Positions 41,873-52,680 of a stretch of 64,000 bases of DNA are shown here, piece after piece. The notes under the pieces were generated by a model. The model saw nothing but the letters and a program-made list of their open reading frames with translations. It was not told the origin of the DNA and did not search any database. The DNA lies in assembly GCF_005144965.1 (NCBI RefSeq), contig NZ_CP039704.1:1-64000 (forward strand), written 5' to 3'. A program made the translations under genes and the position numbers. How positions within the stretch are numbered: the first letter of the stretch is position 1; each line of letters opens with the position of its first letter. Source of the DNA: Hankyongella ginsenosidimutans. GTDB taxonomy: Bacteria; Pseudomonadota; Alphaproteobacteria; Sphingomonadales; Sphingomonadaceae.

Positions 41873-43260
41873 AAGCCCAGCTCCCGGCGAACGTCGGCGA
41901 TCCGGGCGCGAACCTGATCCGGCGCAGTGCCGCCGTAGCTGGTGCGGCTGGCGACCGAGGCGTCGACGCTGAGCACCGCGAACACGCCCTGGGTGATCCG
42001 CGGATCGACTGCCTGCAGGTCGCCAAGGCTCAGCGCATCGAGTCGGCAGCCGCGCTCCTCCGCCAAACGCACGGCGCGCCCGGTGATGTGGTGCGCTTCG
42101 CGGAACGGCACGCCGGCTGCGCGCACCAGCCAGTCGGCGAGATCGGTGGCGGTGGAATAGCCGCTCATGGCCGCCGTACGCATGGCGTCGCGATTGAAGG
42201 TCACGGTCTCGACCATGCCGGTCATGGCGGCCAGGCTCAGATCGAGGGTATGGAAGGCCTCGAAGGTCGGCACCTTGTCCTCCTGCATGTCCTTGGAATA
42301 GGCGAGCGGCAGACCTTTCATCACCACCGCCAGCCGCTGGAAGCCAGCCAGCAGGTGCCCCGCCTTGGCGCGCACCAGTTCGGCGGCGTCCGGGTTGCGC
42401 TTTTGCGGCATGATCGAGGAGCCGGTCGAGTAGTCGTCCGGCAGGCTGACGAAGCGGTAGGGCTGGCTGGCCCAGACGATGAACTCTTCCGCCAGGCGCG
42501 AGAGATGCAGGCCGGCAAGCGCGCAGGCGGCCATGAACTCCAGCGCGAAGTCCCGGTCGGACACGCTGTCGAGCGAGTTGGCGGTCGGCCGGTCGAAGCC
42601 AAGCGCCCGCGCGGTCGAGAAACGGTCGATGGGAAAGGACGTGCCCGCCAGCGCGGCGGCCCCGAGCGGACATTCGTTAAGCCGCGTCCGGCAATCCGCG
42701 AGACGGCTGCGGTCCCGCCCGATCATGGTGCAATAGGCCATCAGATGGTGGCCGAGCGTGACCGGCTGCGCCACCTGAAGATGCGTGAAGCCGGGCAGCA
42801 CGGTCTCGGCCTCGGCCTCTGCACGCAGCACCAGCGCGCGCTGCAGCGCCGCCATGCGCACATCCAGCGCATCGATGGCGTCACGCACCCACAGGCGGAA
42901 GTCGGTCGCCACCTGGTCGTTGCGGGACCGCGCGGTGTGCAGGCGCTTGGCGGCATCTCCCACCAGGGCAAACAAGCGGGTCTCGATGTGCATGTGAATG
43001 TCTTCGAGCGCCGGGTCCTCGACCAGCTTGCCGGCGTCGATCTCCGCCGCCACCTGATCCAGGCCCTGAGCGATGGCCGCGCCGTCCTGTGCACTCAGCA
43101 CGCCCTGTGCGACCAGCATGGCCGCATGCGCGCGCGAGCCGGCGATATCCTGCCGCCACAAAGCCTTATCGAAGCCGATCGAGGCGTTGATCTCGGTCAT
43201 GATGGCGGACGCGCCACCGGCAAAACGGCCGCCCCAGAGCGGATTTGCCGCGTCATTCAT
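41869..43260 (-). CDS. argH: Argininosuccinate lyase
   Basis: Intact, 463 residues. Final step of arginine synthesis. [20 protein letters not shown] at 43260; conserved [37 protein letters not shown], and the fumarase-superfamily signature [15 protein letters not shown]. The ATG overlaps the glutathione-transferase stop (ATGA), and the GTG of the lipoprotein overlaps its own stop. Confidence 0.97.
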   Translation of the reverse strand: MNDAANPLWGGRFAGGASAIMTEINASIGFDKALWRQDIAGSRAHAAMLVAQGVLSAQDGAAIAQGLDQVAAEIDAGKLVEDPALEDIHMHIETRLFALVGDAAKRLHTARSRNDQVATDFRLWVRDAIDALDVRMAALQRALVLRAEAEAETVLPGFTHLQVAQPVTLGHHLMAYCTMIGRDRSRLADCRTRLNECPLGAAALAGTSFPIDRFSTARALGFDRPTANSLDSVSDRDFALEFMAACALAGLHLSRLAEEFIVWASQPYRFVSLPDDYSTGSSIMPQKRNPDAAELVRAKAGHLLAGFQRLAVVMKGLPLAYSKDMQEDKVPTFEAFHTLDLSLAAMTGMVETVTFNRDAMRTAAMSGYSTATDLADWLVRAAGVPFREAHHITGRAVRLAEERGCRLDALSLGDLQAVDPRITQGVFAVLSVDASVASRTSYGGTAPDQVRARIADVRRELGL

Positions 43261-43925
43261 GGCTTGGGCTCGTAATCGTCGATGCGCCATTCCTCGGCCG
43301 CCGCATCCGCATACCACTGCCGGACCCAGTCATGGGCGAGCACCGCGTCCATATAGGCGCGGGTCTCGGGCGAAACCGTGACACCGTAGGCATCGAAACG
43401 CGTGACCACCGGCGCATAGAAGCAGTCTGCCGCAGAGAATGGCCCGAACAGGAAGGGACCATGCGGCGTCGCCTGCGCCCGGCATAGTGCCCACAGATGC
43501 TCGATGCGGGCGATCTGGGAGCGCACGGCGCCGGGCAGATCGGGCGTCGGCAGCTTCGGGCCATAGATGGTCGGCAGGGTGCGGCGCAGATCGGCAAAGC
43601 CTGCATGCATCTCGGCCACCACGCAGCGGGCCAGCGCGCGGGCGCGCGGGTCAGCCGGCCAGAAGCGTGCCGGCTCGCGTTCGCCCAGCGTCTCGAGGAT
43701 CGCCTGCGAGTCCCACACCATGACATCACCGACAAATAGCACCGGCACCTGCCCGGCCGGCAGGCGACCCTTGGCCTTCGCGTCCTCGAAGCCCTCGAGC
43801 CGCATCGGCAGCACATCCTCCTCGAATGGCAGTCCGGAAAGCTTGGCCGCCAGCCAGCCGCGCTGCGACCAGGAGGAATAGCGCTTGTTGCCGATCAACA
43901 GGCGCAGGCGACTGAAATCGAGCAT
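43257..43925 (-). CDS. Glutathione S-transferase family protein
   Basis: Intact, 222 residues. Thioredoxin-like N-terminal domain ([20 protein letters not shown] with a conserved Ser, [20 protein letters not shown] with the cis-Pro and the glutathione-contacting D-S) followed by the helical C-terminal domain ([20 protein letters not shown]). Substrate unknown. Overlaps argH by four bases. Confidence 0.88.
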   Translation of the reverse strand: MLDFSRLRLLIGNKRYSSWSQRGWLAAKLSGLPFEEDVLPMRLEGFEDAKAKGRLPAGQVPVLFVGDVMVWDSQAILETLGEREPARFWPADPRARALARCVVAEMHAGFADLRRTLPTIYGPKLPTPDLPGAVRSQIARIEHLWALCRAQATPHGPFLFGPFSAADCFYAPVVTRFDAYGVTVSPETRAYMDAVLAHDWVRQWYADAAAEEWRIDDYEPKP

Positions 43926-43937
43926 GGGAATTCCTTC

Positions 43938-44824
43938 TCAGCGGGTGGGGACCGGCTCCGGTCCGGAATAATCATAGAAGCCACGGCCGCTCTTGCGGCC
44001 ATACCAGCCGGCCTCGACATATTTCACCAGCAGCGGCGCCGGCCGGTATTTCGTATCGCCGGTCGCCTCCAGCATGACGCGCATGATCGCAAGCGCCGTA
44101 TCTAGCCCGACGAAATCGGCCAGCTGCAGCGGCCCCATCGGATGGCTGGCACCCAGCTTCATGCCATTGTCGATGTCCTGGACCGACCCCACGCCTTCGC
44201 CGAGCGCGAAGATCGCCTCATTGATCATCGGCACCAGCACGCGATTGACGATGAAGGACGGGCTGTCCTTCGCGACGATCACCGTCTTGCCCAGCCGCTC
44301 GGCCATCCCGCGCACGGTGGCGAGCGTTGCGTCCGAGGTCGCGAGCCCGGGATCAGCTCGACCAGCTTCATGACCGGCACGGGGTTGAAGAAGTGCATGC
44401 CGATGAAGCGGTCGGGCCGGTCGGTCGCCGCCGCCAGCATGGTGATCGAGATGGACGAGGTATTGCTGGCGAGCAGCGCGTCCGCGCGCAGCACCGGCTT
44501 CAGCCGGCCGAGCAGGTCGAGCTTGATCGGGACATTCTCGGTCGCCGCCTCGATGACGAAATCGGCCTCGGCAAAGGCGTCCAGCCCGACCACCGGCGTG
44601 ATGCGTGCAAGCGTGGCGTCTGCTGCGTCCGCGCTCAGCGCACCCTTGCTCACCTGCCGATCGAGCTGCTTGCGGATAGTGCCGAGCCCGGCTTGCGCGC
44701 GCTCCAGGGAAATGTCCGAAAGCGCGACGGCCAGCCCCGCGCTGGCAGCAACCTGCGCGATGCCGACGCCCATAAGCCCTGCGCCGATGATGCCGATGCG
44801 GTTGATCTCTGGCTGACTGGTCAT
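43938..44824 (-). CDS. 3-hydroxybutyryl-CoA dehydrogenase, frameshifted
   Basis: NAD-dependent 3-hydroxyacyl-CoA dehydrogenase (HbdA/PaaH type). Rossmann motif IGIIGAGLMGVGIAQVAA, FVIEAATENVPIKLDLL, SNTSSISITMLA, catalytic His region GMHFFNPVPVMKLVE, then a frame break near 44345 and KDSPSFIVNRVLVPMINEAI, MKLGASHPMGPLQLADFVGL, YGRKSGRGFYDYSG. About 295 residues. Downstream of the Etf genes by a few kb and probably functionally linked to beta-oxidation or polyhydroxyalkanoate turnover. Confidence 0.92.
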
Positions 44825-44888
44825 GCGCGGCTCCTCCTGATCCTGTGCGCCTCTATCGCCAATCCCGGGCGGGAGCGCAACCGGGAGG

Positions 44889-45994
44889 TCAGGCCGCCGA
44901 CAGCGGCAGCGCTTTCACCCGCGCGCGGAATACCGCATCAAGCCGGATCATCGCGTCGATCATCCGGTCCTGAATCTCCGGCCATTGCGGTTCCGGCGAC
45001 CGATATCCTCCATCAATGAAATAGCGGACCTTGCAGGCGTCGGCCTCCGGCATGGGGCACCAGTCGAGGGCGGCCCCGAATTCCGCCTCGATCATCTCCG
45101 CTGCGCGTACAGACGATCGAAGGCAAGCATGTTCAGTTCGCGCTTGGCCGCGCCCATGCCGATCCAAAGCCGCACATCGCAGCGGGATTGGGTGAGGCCA
45201 TAGATGAGCGAAAACCCTGCCCGGCCGATGCTGCCCGCCAGCCAGGTCGATTCTCCCGGGCTAAGCCCTGCGTGCAGATTGGTCCGCAGCTTTGCCGCCC
45301 GCAAAAGCATATCCCAGAAGCGGAACCGCAGGTCGTGCCGTTCGATACGATCCTTGCGCTCAGCCTGCCGCTTCACACCGATCTGGGTCTGAAAAGCCGT
45401 TGTCTCCGGCAGAGGAATGATCTGCTGGACATCAAGCAGCAACGCCCCGGAGTCCATGCGATAGGGCTGCAGACGCACGCAGCGGATATCGACGCCGCGC
45501 TCGGCGAGCCAGAGCACGGAGGTGGTCAGTTCCTTGCTGAAATTGGCCGACACCAGAATAATCCGGGTGTCCGACGCAAAATCATCCTCATTGGGAGCTT
45601 CCCAGCCAAGAAATTCGAGAATGGCCGAACGGGCGCTGTCCTGATCGAGGCCGTGGGTGCGGGCATGGATGTCGACACATTGGTCGAACGTCATGGTCGA
45701 GATCATCGCGGCATAGCGCAGCGCCTGCAACTCCATGAACCCGCCGTCTTCGCTACGCTTGATCTCGACGACGACCAGATCGGCGCTGGCATCAAGGCAC
45801 AACAGATCGATGCGCCGGTCACTGTCGACCCACTCGCCGAACTCCTCGGCAAGGACGATGAGGTTGGAGTCGATGACCTCGATCTGCCGCCGCAGATAAC
45901 GCTGAATGTCCCGCCGCTCGTAGAGATTCTGCGCAGCGAAGGTGGTCGCGCCCACAGGTTCGAGCGCCGCTTCCGTGATGTGAAACAAAGCCAT
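44889..45994 (-). CDS. PD-(D/E)XK nuclease-like protein with DUF4268, frameshifted
   Basis: N-terminal nuclease-like domain with the spacing D...ExK (RRIDLLCLDASADLVVVEIK) as in NucS/RecB-like folds, preceded by FAAQNLYERRDIQRYLRRQI. C-terminal DUF4268-type domain (LRFRFWDMLLRAAKLRTNLH, DVRLWIGMGAAKRELNMLAF) that continues, after a break near 45100, as EAEFGAALDWCPMPEADACK. Corrected length is about 368 residues. I chose ATG 45994 (MALFHITEAALEPV); ATG 46027 is possible. No partner gene adjoins it. Stand-alone proteins of this build appear in defence-type settings, but here that is only a possibility. Confidence 0.7.
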
Positions 45995-46577
45995 ACCGCC
46001 GTCGATCCCCTGCGCCTGTTTGAGCAAATTCGTTTATCGATAGTCCGCTGGTTGGCGCAACCCACCGAGTCATTCCGGCCCCTGACGGGGATAAACTCCG
46101 GCCGGACTCCATGGATGCATACATTCAGTACGAAGGCACTGCTTTCGCCATGGACCCCGGCCTTCGCTGGGGTGACGGTGGGTGGGGAGGAAAAGGGCTG
46201 TGTATGAAGGGGATAGCGCAAGCGCCCATCACGAGCCGTCATTCCGGCGGATGCCGGAATCCATGGCCACCCTATCGCCGCCGCAGCGAGGCTCGAAATT
46301 AATGCATTTCGTAAAGTGGCACCGTAACTCCGAACTGTAATTCCCCTTTCTGGTAAAGCCCATCTAGAAGGAGAGCCAGGCCCCGCATCACGTACGGGGC
46401 GACGGATGTGGCGGGATGCGGGAGGATGGGGCGCGTGGCGGACGTCCAGCCCCTATGCGGCAAGCCCCAAGCTCTTTGTCGCCCCGTGCCCATGGACCCC
46501 GGCCCGCGCCGGGGTGGCGTTGGCTGGGCCGGGGTGACGGTGGGCAGGCCAGGGTGGCGGCATCGGTCGCCGACCGC
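45995..46577. other. Intergenic region of mosaic dispersed repeats
   Basis: 583 bp with no clear gene. It holds fragments of short repeats: TCATTCCGGCC... to CCATGG (46069-46113), CATGGACCCCGGCCTTCGCT with GGGGTGACGG (46149-46180), TCATTCCGGCGGATGCCGGA with ATCCATGG (46238-46270) and a second CATGGACCCCGGCCCGC block with GGGGTGACGG (46491-46548). These are partly self-complementary (CCGGC / GCCGG) and belong to a type common between genes in alphaproteobacteria. Confidence 0.65.
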
Positions 46578-47509
46578 CTACAGCTTGGCGGTCAACTCCG
46601 GCACTGCCTGGAACAGGTCGGCGACCAGGCCGACATCGGCGACCTGGAAGATCGGCGCGTCCGGGTCCTTGTTGATCGCGACGATCACCTTGCTGTCCTT
46701 CATGCCCGCCAGGTGCTGGATCGCGCCGGAAATACCGCAGGCGATGTAGAGTTCCGGTGCCACGATCTTGCCGGTCTGGCCAACCTGATGGTCGTTGGGC
46801 ATGTAGCCGGCGTCCACCGCCGCGCGCGACGCGCCGATGGCGGCCCCAGCCTGTCGGCCAGCGGCTCGATGATGTCATGGAACGCCTGCGAGGAACCGAG
46901 CGCCCTGCCGCCCGAGACGATGATCTTGGCCGAGGTGAGCTCCGGTCGATCCGAGACCGAAAGTTCAGCACTCACGAACGACGACCCGGCAGATGTCGCA
47001 GCCGCCGCCAGCGCCTCGATGCTTGCCGCGCCGCCGCTCGCCGCCGCCTTGGCAAAAGCGGTGGTGCGCACGGTGATCACCTTCTTGGCGTCAGCGCTCT
47101 TGACCGTCGCGATGGCGTTGCCGGCATAGATCGGCCGAGTGAAGGTATCCGGGGCCTCGACCGAGAGGATGTCCGACACCTGCGCCACATCCAGAAGGGC
47201 GGCCACCCGCGGCAGGATGTTCTTGCCGGTCGTGGTCGCCGGGGCCAGCAGGTAATCATAGTGCGCCATGGCGGCAACCAGCACCGGCGTCACCGCCTCC
47301 GCCAGCTGATGCTCCAGCGCGTCAGCGTCGGCGAGCAGCACTTTGGCCACCCCTTCGATCCCGGCCGCAGCGTGCGCCACGGCTTCGCAGCCCTTGCCCG
47401 CGACCAGCACATGCACGTCGCCCGGCAGCTGACGGGCGGCACCGACCGTCGCCAGGGTCGCATCCTTGAGGGTCTTGTTGTCGTGTTCTGCAAGCACCAG
47501 CACGCTCAT
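46578..47509 (-). CDS. etfA: Electron transfer flavoprotein alpha subunit, frameshifted
   Basis: FAD-carrying subunit that passes electrons from acyl-CoA dehydrogenases to the ubiquinone pool. [60 protein letters not shown], then a break near 46848 and [60 protein letters not shown]: the FAD-binding C-terminal domain. About 310 residues. Start overlaps the etfB stop (ATGA). Confidence 0.94.
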
Positions 47510-48254
47510 GCGACAGCTCCCATGTCTTTCAGTTTCGCGACCAGCGCCTCGACGGTCTCGACCTTGGCACCAGCCTGGCGCTTGGCCGGTTCCGCCACCT
47601 TCAGCGTGGTCAGGCGTGGCGTGACGTCGACGCCGTAATCCGCCGGCGTCTTCATGGCGATGGGCTTGGATTTCGCCTTCATGATATTGGGCAGCGACGC
47701 ATAGCGCGGCTCGTTCAGGCGCAGGTCAGTGGTGACCACCGCCGGCAGCGCCAGCGCGACCGTCTCCAGCCCGCCGTCGATCTCGCGGGTGACATGCAGC
47801 GCATCGCCGGACTTCTCGACTTTGGAGGCGAAAGTACCCTGCGGCCAGCCCAGCAGCGCCGCAAGCATCTGCCCGGTCTGGTTGGCGTCGTCGTCGATCG
47901 CCTGCTTGCCCAGGATGACCAGACCCGGCTGTTCATCGGCGCAGATCTTCGCCAGCAGCTTGGCGACGCCCAGGCTTTCGGTGGTCACATCCGTCGTCAC
48001 CAGGATGCCACGGTCCGCACCCATCGCGAGCGCCGTACGCAGGGTCTCCTGCGCCTTGGCCTCGCCGATCGAGACCACGACGACCTCGGTCGCGATGCCC
48101 TTTCCTTCAGCCGGATCGCCTCTTCCACAGCGATTTCGTCAAAAGGGTTCATGCTCATTTTGACGTTCGCCAGATCGACGCCGGACTGGTCGGCCTTCAC
48201 CCGGACTTTCACATTGTAATCAAGCACCCGTTTGATCGGGACCAGGATACGCAT
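47506..48254 (-). CDS. etfB: Electron transfer flavoprotein beta subunit, frameshifted
   Basis: AMP-binding partner of Etf[21 protein letters not shown] at 48254, [20 protein letters not shown], then a break near 48100 and [60 protein letters not shown]. About 249 residues. An upstream in-frame ATG at 48263, close to GGGGAG, would add MAA. Confidence 0.94.
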
Positions 48255-48501
48255 TGCCGCCATTCTCCCCAGTGTTGGTCTTCGAGGTTGCACCCCGCTA
48301 CGCTAGTTGCCCTGCCGCCTCAAGCCTGTCTCGCAATTTGTAGCCGATAGAGTTTCATAATGCGGTGCGACATCTGCGCGCGGGCCAAAACACGTTTTCG
48401 CCTCACCGAATCGCTCTGGACAAATGCGAACCACAAGCGCAGCATGAAATCGTTGCGGAAGTGTTAAGAAGACCTGCAGCAGGTATTTTGGGGAGGATTG
48501 C

Positions 48502-49467
48502 ATGAAGAAGGTTTCAGCCGCCCTGCTGGCGGCGACCGTCCTGGCCGCCATCGGCGCTGCGGTGACCGCGAAGGCGGCAACCGTAAGCGGGCTCTATGTC
48601 TTCGGCGACAGCCTGGTTGACGCGGGCAATACCCAGGCCCTGGTGCTGAGCGTCGGCGGCAGCGACCCGACGCCGGCCAGTGTCGGTTATTTCAACGGGC
48701 ATTTCACCAATGGCTATGATTATACGGATTTACTCAGCATCCGCTTGACCGGCGCACCGACCGTCGCCGCGCTTCAGGGCGGTGCCAACTTTGCCTTCGG
48801 CGGCGCGCGCACCCGCGACAACGGCGATTTCCTGCCCGACCTGGTCGCGCAGGTCGACAGCTACCTGCTTCCTGCCGGCGGCGTCGCGGACCCGAACGGC
48901 CTTTATGTCATCACCGTCGGTGGCAACGATCTGTTCGACGTCGGCAACGGCGTACTGGGCGTCAATGACGTCCCGACCCAGGTGATCGGCACGCTCGTCT
49001 CCCAGGTCTCCCGGTTGCGGGCCGCCGGCGCGCAACAGTTTCTGGTCACCAACCTGCCGGATGTCACCGGCGCGCCGATCAGCGGCGGGCCGAACCCGGC
49101 GCTGCAACTCGCCATCGGCCAGTTGAACGACGCTCTCGCCGCCAGCCTCGCCGGCCTTGGGCTGGGCGACGACCTGCATCTGCTCGACCTGTTCGGCTTC
49201 TCCGGCGACGTGGCGTCGCGACCCGAATTCTATGGGCTACCCGCAAACATTCTCAGTGCGGCCTGCGTGCTGAGCGTGCCGCCGAGCCCGACCCCGGACT
49301 GCTCGAGCTTCCTGTATTTCGACGCCGTGCACCCGGAAGCGCGTGTCCAGGCTGCCTTCTCGCAGATCGCGGCGGAAGCGATTGGCGTGCCGGAGCCAGC
49401 CAGTATCGCCCTGCTTGGCCTGGGGATGCTCGGCCTGGCGGGCGCGACACGGCGTCGCCGGGCCTAA
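48502..49467 (+). CDS. Secreted GDSL/SGNH esterase with PEP-CTERM sorting signal
   Basis: Intact, 321 residues. Signal peptide (MKKVSAALLAATVLAAIGAA, cut near AKA-ATV). GDSL block FGDSLVDAGN with the nucleophile Ser, Gly/Asn blocks GGANFAFGGAR and VITVGGNDLFD, and catalytic Asp-His in FDAVHPEAR. The last 26 residues are VPEPASIALLGLG, a short helix and RRRR: a textbook PEP-CTERM tail, processed by an exosortase before export of the protein to the surface or biofilm matrix. ATG 48502 is preceded by GGGGAGG. Ends in TAA at the edge of a repeat. Confidence 0.92.
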   Translation: MKKVSAALLAATVLAAIGAAVTAKAATVSGLYVFGDSLVDAGNTQALVLSVGGSDPTPASVGYFNGHFTNGYDYTDLLSIRLTGAPTVAALQGGANFAFGGARTRDNGDFLPDLVAQVDSYLLPAGGVADPNGLYVITVGGNDLFDVGNGVLGVNDVPTQVIGTLVSQVSRLRAAGAQQFLVTNLPDVTGAPISGGPNPALQLAIGQLNDALAASLAGLGLGDDLHLLDLFGFSGDVASRPEFYGLPANILSAACVLSVPPSPTPDCSSFLYFDAVHPEARVQAAFSQIAAEAIGVPEPASIALLGLGMLGLAGATRRRRA

Positions 49468-49601
49468 ACCATCACCGTTTCAGATTGAATCGATCTGAAA
49501 CGGTCATGGCCTCATTCGTTGAAAAGAGCCTGATACAGGCCAGACCCTTCCCGTTTTTGATTGAATCACTTTTGCGAGGCAATCAAAAACGGGAAGGGTC
49601 T
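49468..49601. repeat. Palindromic repeats (A variant and C)
   Basis: Hairpin A variant at about 49477-49503 (CCGTTTCAGATTGAATC / GATCTGAAACGG) with the spacer AAAAGAGCCTGAT, then hairpin C at 49542-49601: AGACCCTTCCCG...CGGGAAGGGTCT with a 22-bp stem. Between convergent GDSL and hflX genes. Confidence 0.88.
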
Positions 49602-49608
49602 AAAGGCT

Positions 49609-50897
49609 TTACAGCCGGGCGAAGCGCGCGTGGTTTTCCGGGCTGAGGCGCACGCTGAGCCGCACATGGCCCTCGCTGTCATCGTCCCGGCGCAGCACGT
49701 CGCCGTGCCGGTAGAGCCAGGCCAGCCGCTCGCCGTCCGCAGCCGCCAGCGTCAGGTCATAGAGCCGGGCGTGTTCCGCCAGCAGCGTGTCGACCCGGCG
49801 GATCAGATCCGGCACGCCGTCGCCGGTCAGGGCCGACGCCAGCACCTGATCCTTGCGCCGCGCCACCTGCGCCGCCAGCACGGCGCGCTGGGCCTCCGGC
49901 AGCAGGTCGGCCTTGTTCAGCACTTCGATCATCGGCGCCGAATCCGGCCCGCCGATATCGAGCGCCGCCAGCACGGCCAGCACGTCACTGCGCTGGGCTT
50001 CGGTATCCGGGTGGGCGATGTCGCGCACATGGACGATCACGTCCGCCTCGATCACCTCTTCCAGGGTCGCGCGGAATGCGGCCACCAGTTGGGTCGGCAG
50101 ATCGGCGATGAACCCGACGGTATCGGACAGGATCACCATGCGCTCACCGCCCAGCCGCACGGCGCGCATGGTTGGGTCAAGCGTCGCGAACAGCAGGTCC
50201 TGCGCCAGCACCCCGCCCCGGTCAGCCGGTTGAACAGGGTCGATTTGCCGGCGTTGGTGTAGCCGACCAGGGCGACGACCGGATAGGGTGCCTTCTGCCG
50301 GCGCACCCTATGAAGCTGGCGGGTGCGTTTCACATCCTCGAGTTCGCGCCGCAGCTTGGCGATGCGGTCGCGCAGCAGCGCGGTCGGTCTCGATCTGGGT
50401 TTCGCCAGGCCCGCCGAGGAAGCCGAAGCCCCGCGCTGGCGCTCCAGGTGGGTCCAGGAGCGCACCAGCCGGCTCTGCTGGTAGGTCAGGTGCGCCAACT
50501 CCACCTGCAGAACGCCTTCGCGCGTTCTGGCGCGCGCGCTGAAGATTTCCAGCACCAGGCCGGTGCGATCGATCACCTTGGCGTTCAGCGCTTTTCCAGA
50601 TTGCGCTGCTGCACGGGGAAACCGCGCCGTCGACAATCACGAGCGTGATGTCGCGCTCGGCCACCAGGGCGGCCAGCCCTTCCAGTTGCCCAGTCCCGAA
50701 CAGGGTGCTGGGCCGCGCCTGGCGGATCGGCACTATCTGCGCCGCCACGACGTCAAGATCGATCGCCTGTGCCAGGCCCACCGCCTCGTCCAGCGCCGCC
50801 TCTGGCGTGCGCGCGTCCTCCTGGCGACCGGAAAACGCGGATGCACCACAAGCGCGCGCGTCCGAACGCCGGCGTGCGGTGGCACATCGACGCTCAT
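49609..50897 (-). CDS. hflX: GTPase HflX, frameshifted
   Basis: Ribosome-splitting GTPase of the Obg-HflX family. Start MSVDVPPHAGVRTRALVVHP at 50897; N-terminal domain (PIRQARPSTLFGTGQLEGLA, VIDRTGLVLEIFSARARTRE, VELAHLTYQQSRLVRSWTHL); G1 VALVGYTNAGKSTLFNRLTG, G3 LSDTVGFI, G4 VLNKADLL. Breaks near 50610, 50415, 50390 and 50215. About 429 residues. Follows hfq in the usual order. Confidence 0.93.
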
Positions 50898-50915
50898 GCC
50901 GACCTCCGGCTGCGC

Positions 50916-51167
50916 TTACTTGTGGTCGTGATCTTCGGTTTCCGCTTCGAACAGCGACAGCGGGCCACTCGGCATCACCGTCGAGATGGCATGCTTGTAG
51001 ACAAGCTGCGATTGCCCGTCCCGGCGCAGCAGCACCGAGAAATTGTCAAACCAGGTGATGATGCCCTGCAGCTTGACGCCGTTCACCAGGAACATCGTCA
51101 CCGGCATCTTGGCCTTGCGGACCGCGTTGAGGAACACGTCCTGCAGATTATTGTTCTTTTCCGCCAT
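50916..51167 (-). CDS. hfq: RNA chaperone Hfq
   Basis: Intact, 83 residues. Hexameric Sm-like protein for small-RNA regulation. Sm1 ([40 protein letters not shown]) and Sm2 with [11 protein letters not shown]. Short acidic-His tail (ETEDHDHK). Between ntrX and hflX, 18 bp before hflX. Confidence 0.98.
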   Translation of the reverse strand: MAEKNNNLQDVFLNAVRKAKMPVTMFLVNGVKLQGIITWFDNFSVLLRRDGQSQLVYKHAISTVMPSGPLSLFEAETEDHDHK

Positions 51168-51294
51168 GGTTCCCCGGCTGTGATCGTAGACAACGTGGGT
51201 GGCGGCTTCAGCCCTGAGTCCGCCATCAGTTCCATGATAGGTAAGCTGTCGCGCTAAAACAACTATCGATGGGAATTAATGAAGGCGCCAAGGC

Positions 51295-52680
51295 TCAGGC
51301 TTCGTCGTCCCGTGTGCCATCGCTGAGTCCGAGCGCCTTGAGCTTGCGGTGCAGCGCCGAGCGCTCCATGCCGATAAAGGCGGCTGTGCGCGAGATGTTG
51401 CCGGAAAACCGCCTGATCTGCACCCGCAGATATTCCCGCTCGAACGCCTCGCGCGCCGCGCAGCGGCGTCGACATGATGGAGACCGCCTGCTCGTTGGGG
51501 GCAAGCCGCGCCGGCTCCGCCAGCACTTCACTCGGCAGTGCCGAAAGATCGATGGCGGCGGTATCGTCGGACATGCCCATGATGAGGGTGCGCTCGATGA
51601 CGTTGCGCAACTGCCGTACATTGCCCGGCCAGTCATAGGCCTGCAGCGCCGCCATGGCCTCGCCGGTCACCGCCGGCGCCGTCGCCCGCGCTGGTGTGCC
51701 AGGCGGGTGACGAAGAAGTTCACCAGATCGGGGATGTCCTCGCGCCGTTCGACCAGCGCCGGCATGCGCAGCGGCACGACGTTCAAACGGTAGAACAGAT
51801 CTTCGCGGAACCGGCGCGCGGCGACTTCGGCGCGCAGGTCGCGGGTGGAACTGCTGATGACCCGGACATCGACCCGCACGTTGCGCGATCCGCCGACACG
51901 CTGGAACACCTGATCGGTCAGGACGCGCAGGATTTTCGCCTGCGTCGTCAAGGGCATGTCTGCGACTTCATCCAGGAACAGCGTGCCGCCGTGCGCCTGT
52001 TCGAACAGGCCGGGCTTGACCACGAGGCCATCGCGTTCCTCGCCGAACAATTCCTGCTCCACCCGCTCGGGCGACATGATGGCAGCGCCGATCACCACGA
52101 ACGGCGCATGCGCGCGCGGCGACCAGTTGTGCAGCAGCCGGGCTGCGACCTCCTTGCCGGTGCCTGCCGCGCCGGAGACGAACACCCGGCTCCCGGTCGC
52201 CGCCACTTTGCGGATAGCGTTGCGCACGCCGTTGATGCAGTGCGACGATCCGGTCAGTTCATGATCGATGCCCGAGCGTTCGCGCAGCGCCTCGTTCTCG
52301 CGGCGCAGGCGCTCCGCCTCGGTCGCGCGCAGGACCGTGTTGATGAGCTGGTCAGCCTGAAACGGCTTTTCGAGGAAGTCGTAGGCACCCCGCTTGATCG
52401 CCATGACTGCGGTCTCGACCGTACCGTGCCCTGAAATCACAATCACCGGCAGGGTCGGGTCGTTCTCCATGATGACGTTCAGCAGCGCCAGGCCGTCCAT
52501 GCGGCTGCCCTGCAGCCAGACGTCGAGCACCACCAGCGACGGGCGACGCTCGCCAATCACCGCCAGCGTCTGGTCGCTGTCGGCCGCGGTTCGGCAGGTA
52601 TGGCCTTCATCGCTCAGGATGCCGGCGATCTGTTCGCGGATGTCGTTCTCGTCATCGACGATCAGGATATCAAGCGCCAT
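51295..52680 (-). CDS. ntrX: NtrX response regulator (sigma-54 activator type), frameshifted
   Basis: Receiver domain ([20 protein letters not shown], phospho-Asp in [24 protein letters not shown]), AAA+ domain ([33 protein letters not shown]) and a Fis-type helix-turn-helix ([20 protein letters not shown]). The loop that in NtrC reads GAFTGA is replaced by ERDGLVVK, as usual for NtrX, so sigma-54 remodelling is doubtful. Breaks near 51690 and 51468. About 460 residues. The start lies inside the ntrY end. Confidence 0.92.

Noticed and set aside
46299..46493. Small minus-strand frame ending LQFGVTVPLYEMH
   Set aside because: Short, lies inside the repeat mosaic, has no ribosome site and no family I can name; possibly a leftover of a mobile gene.
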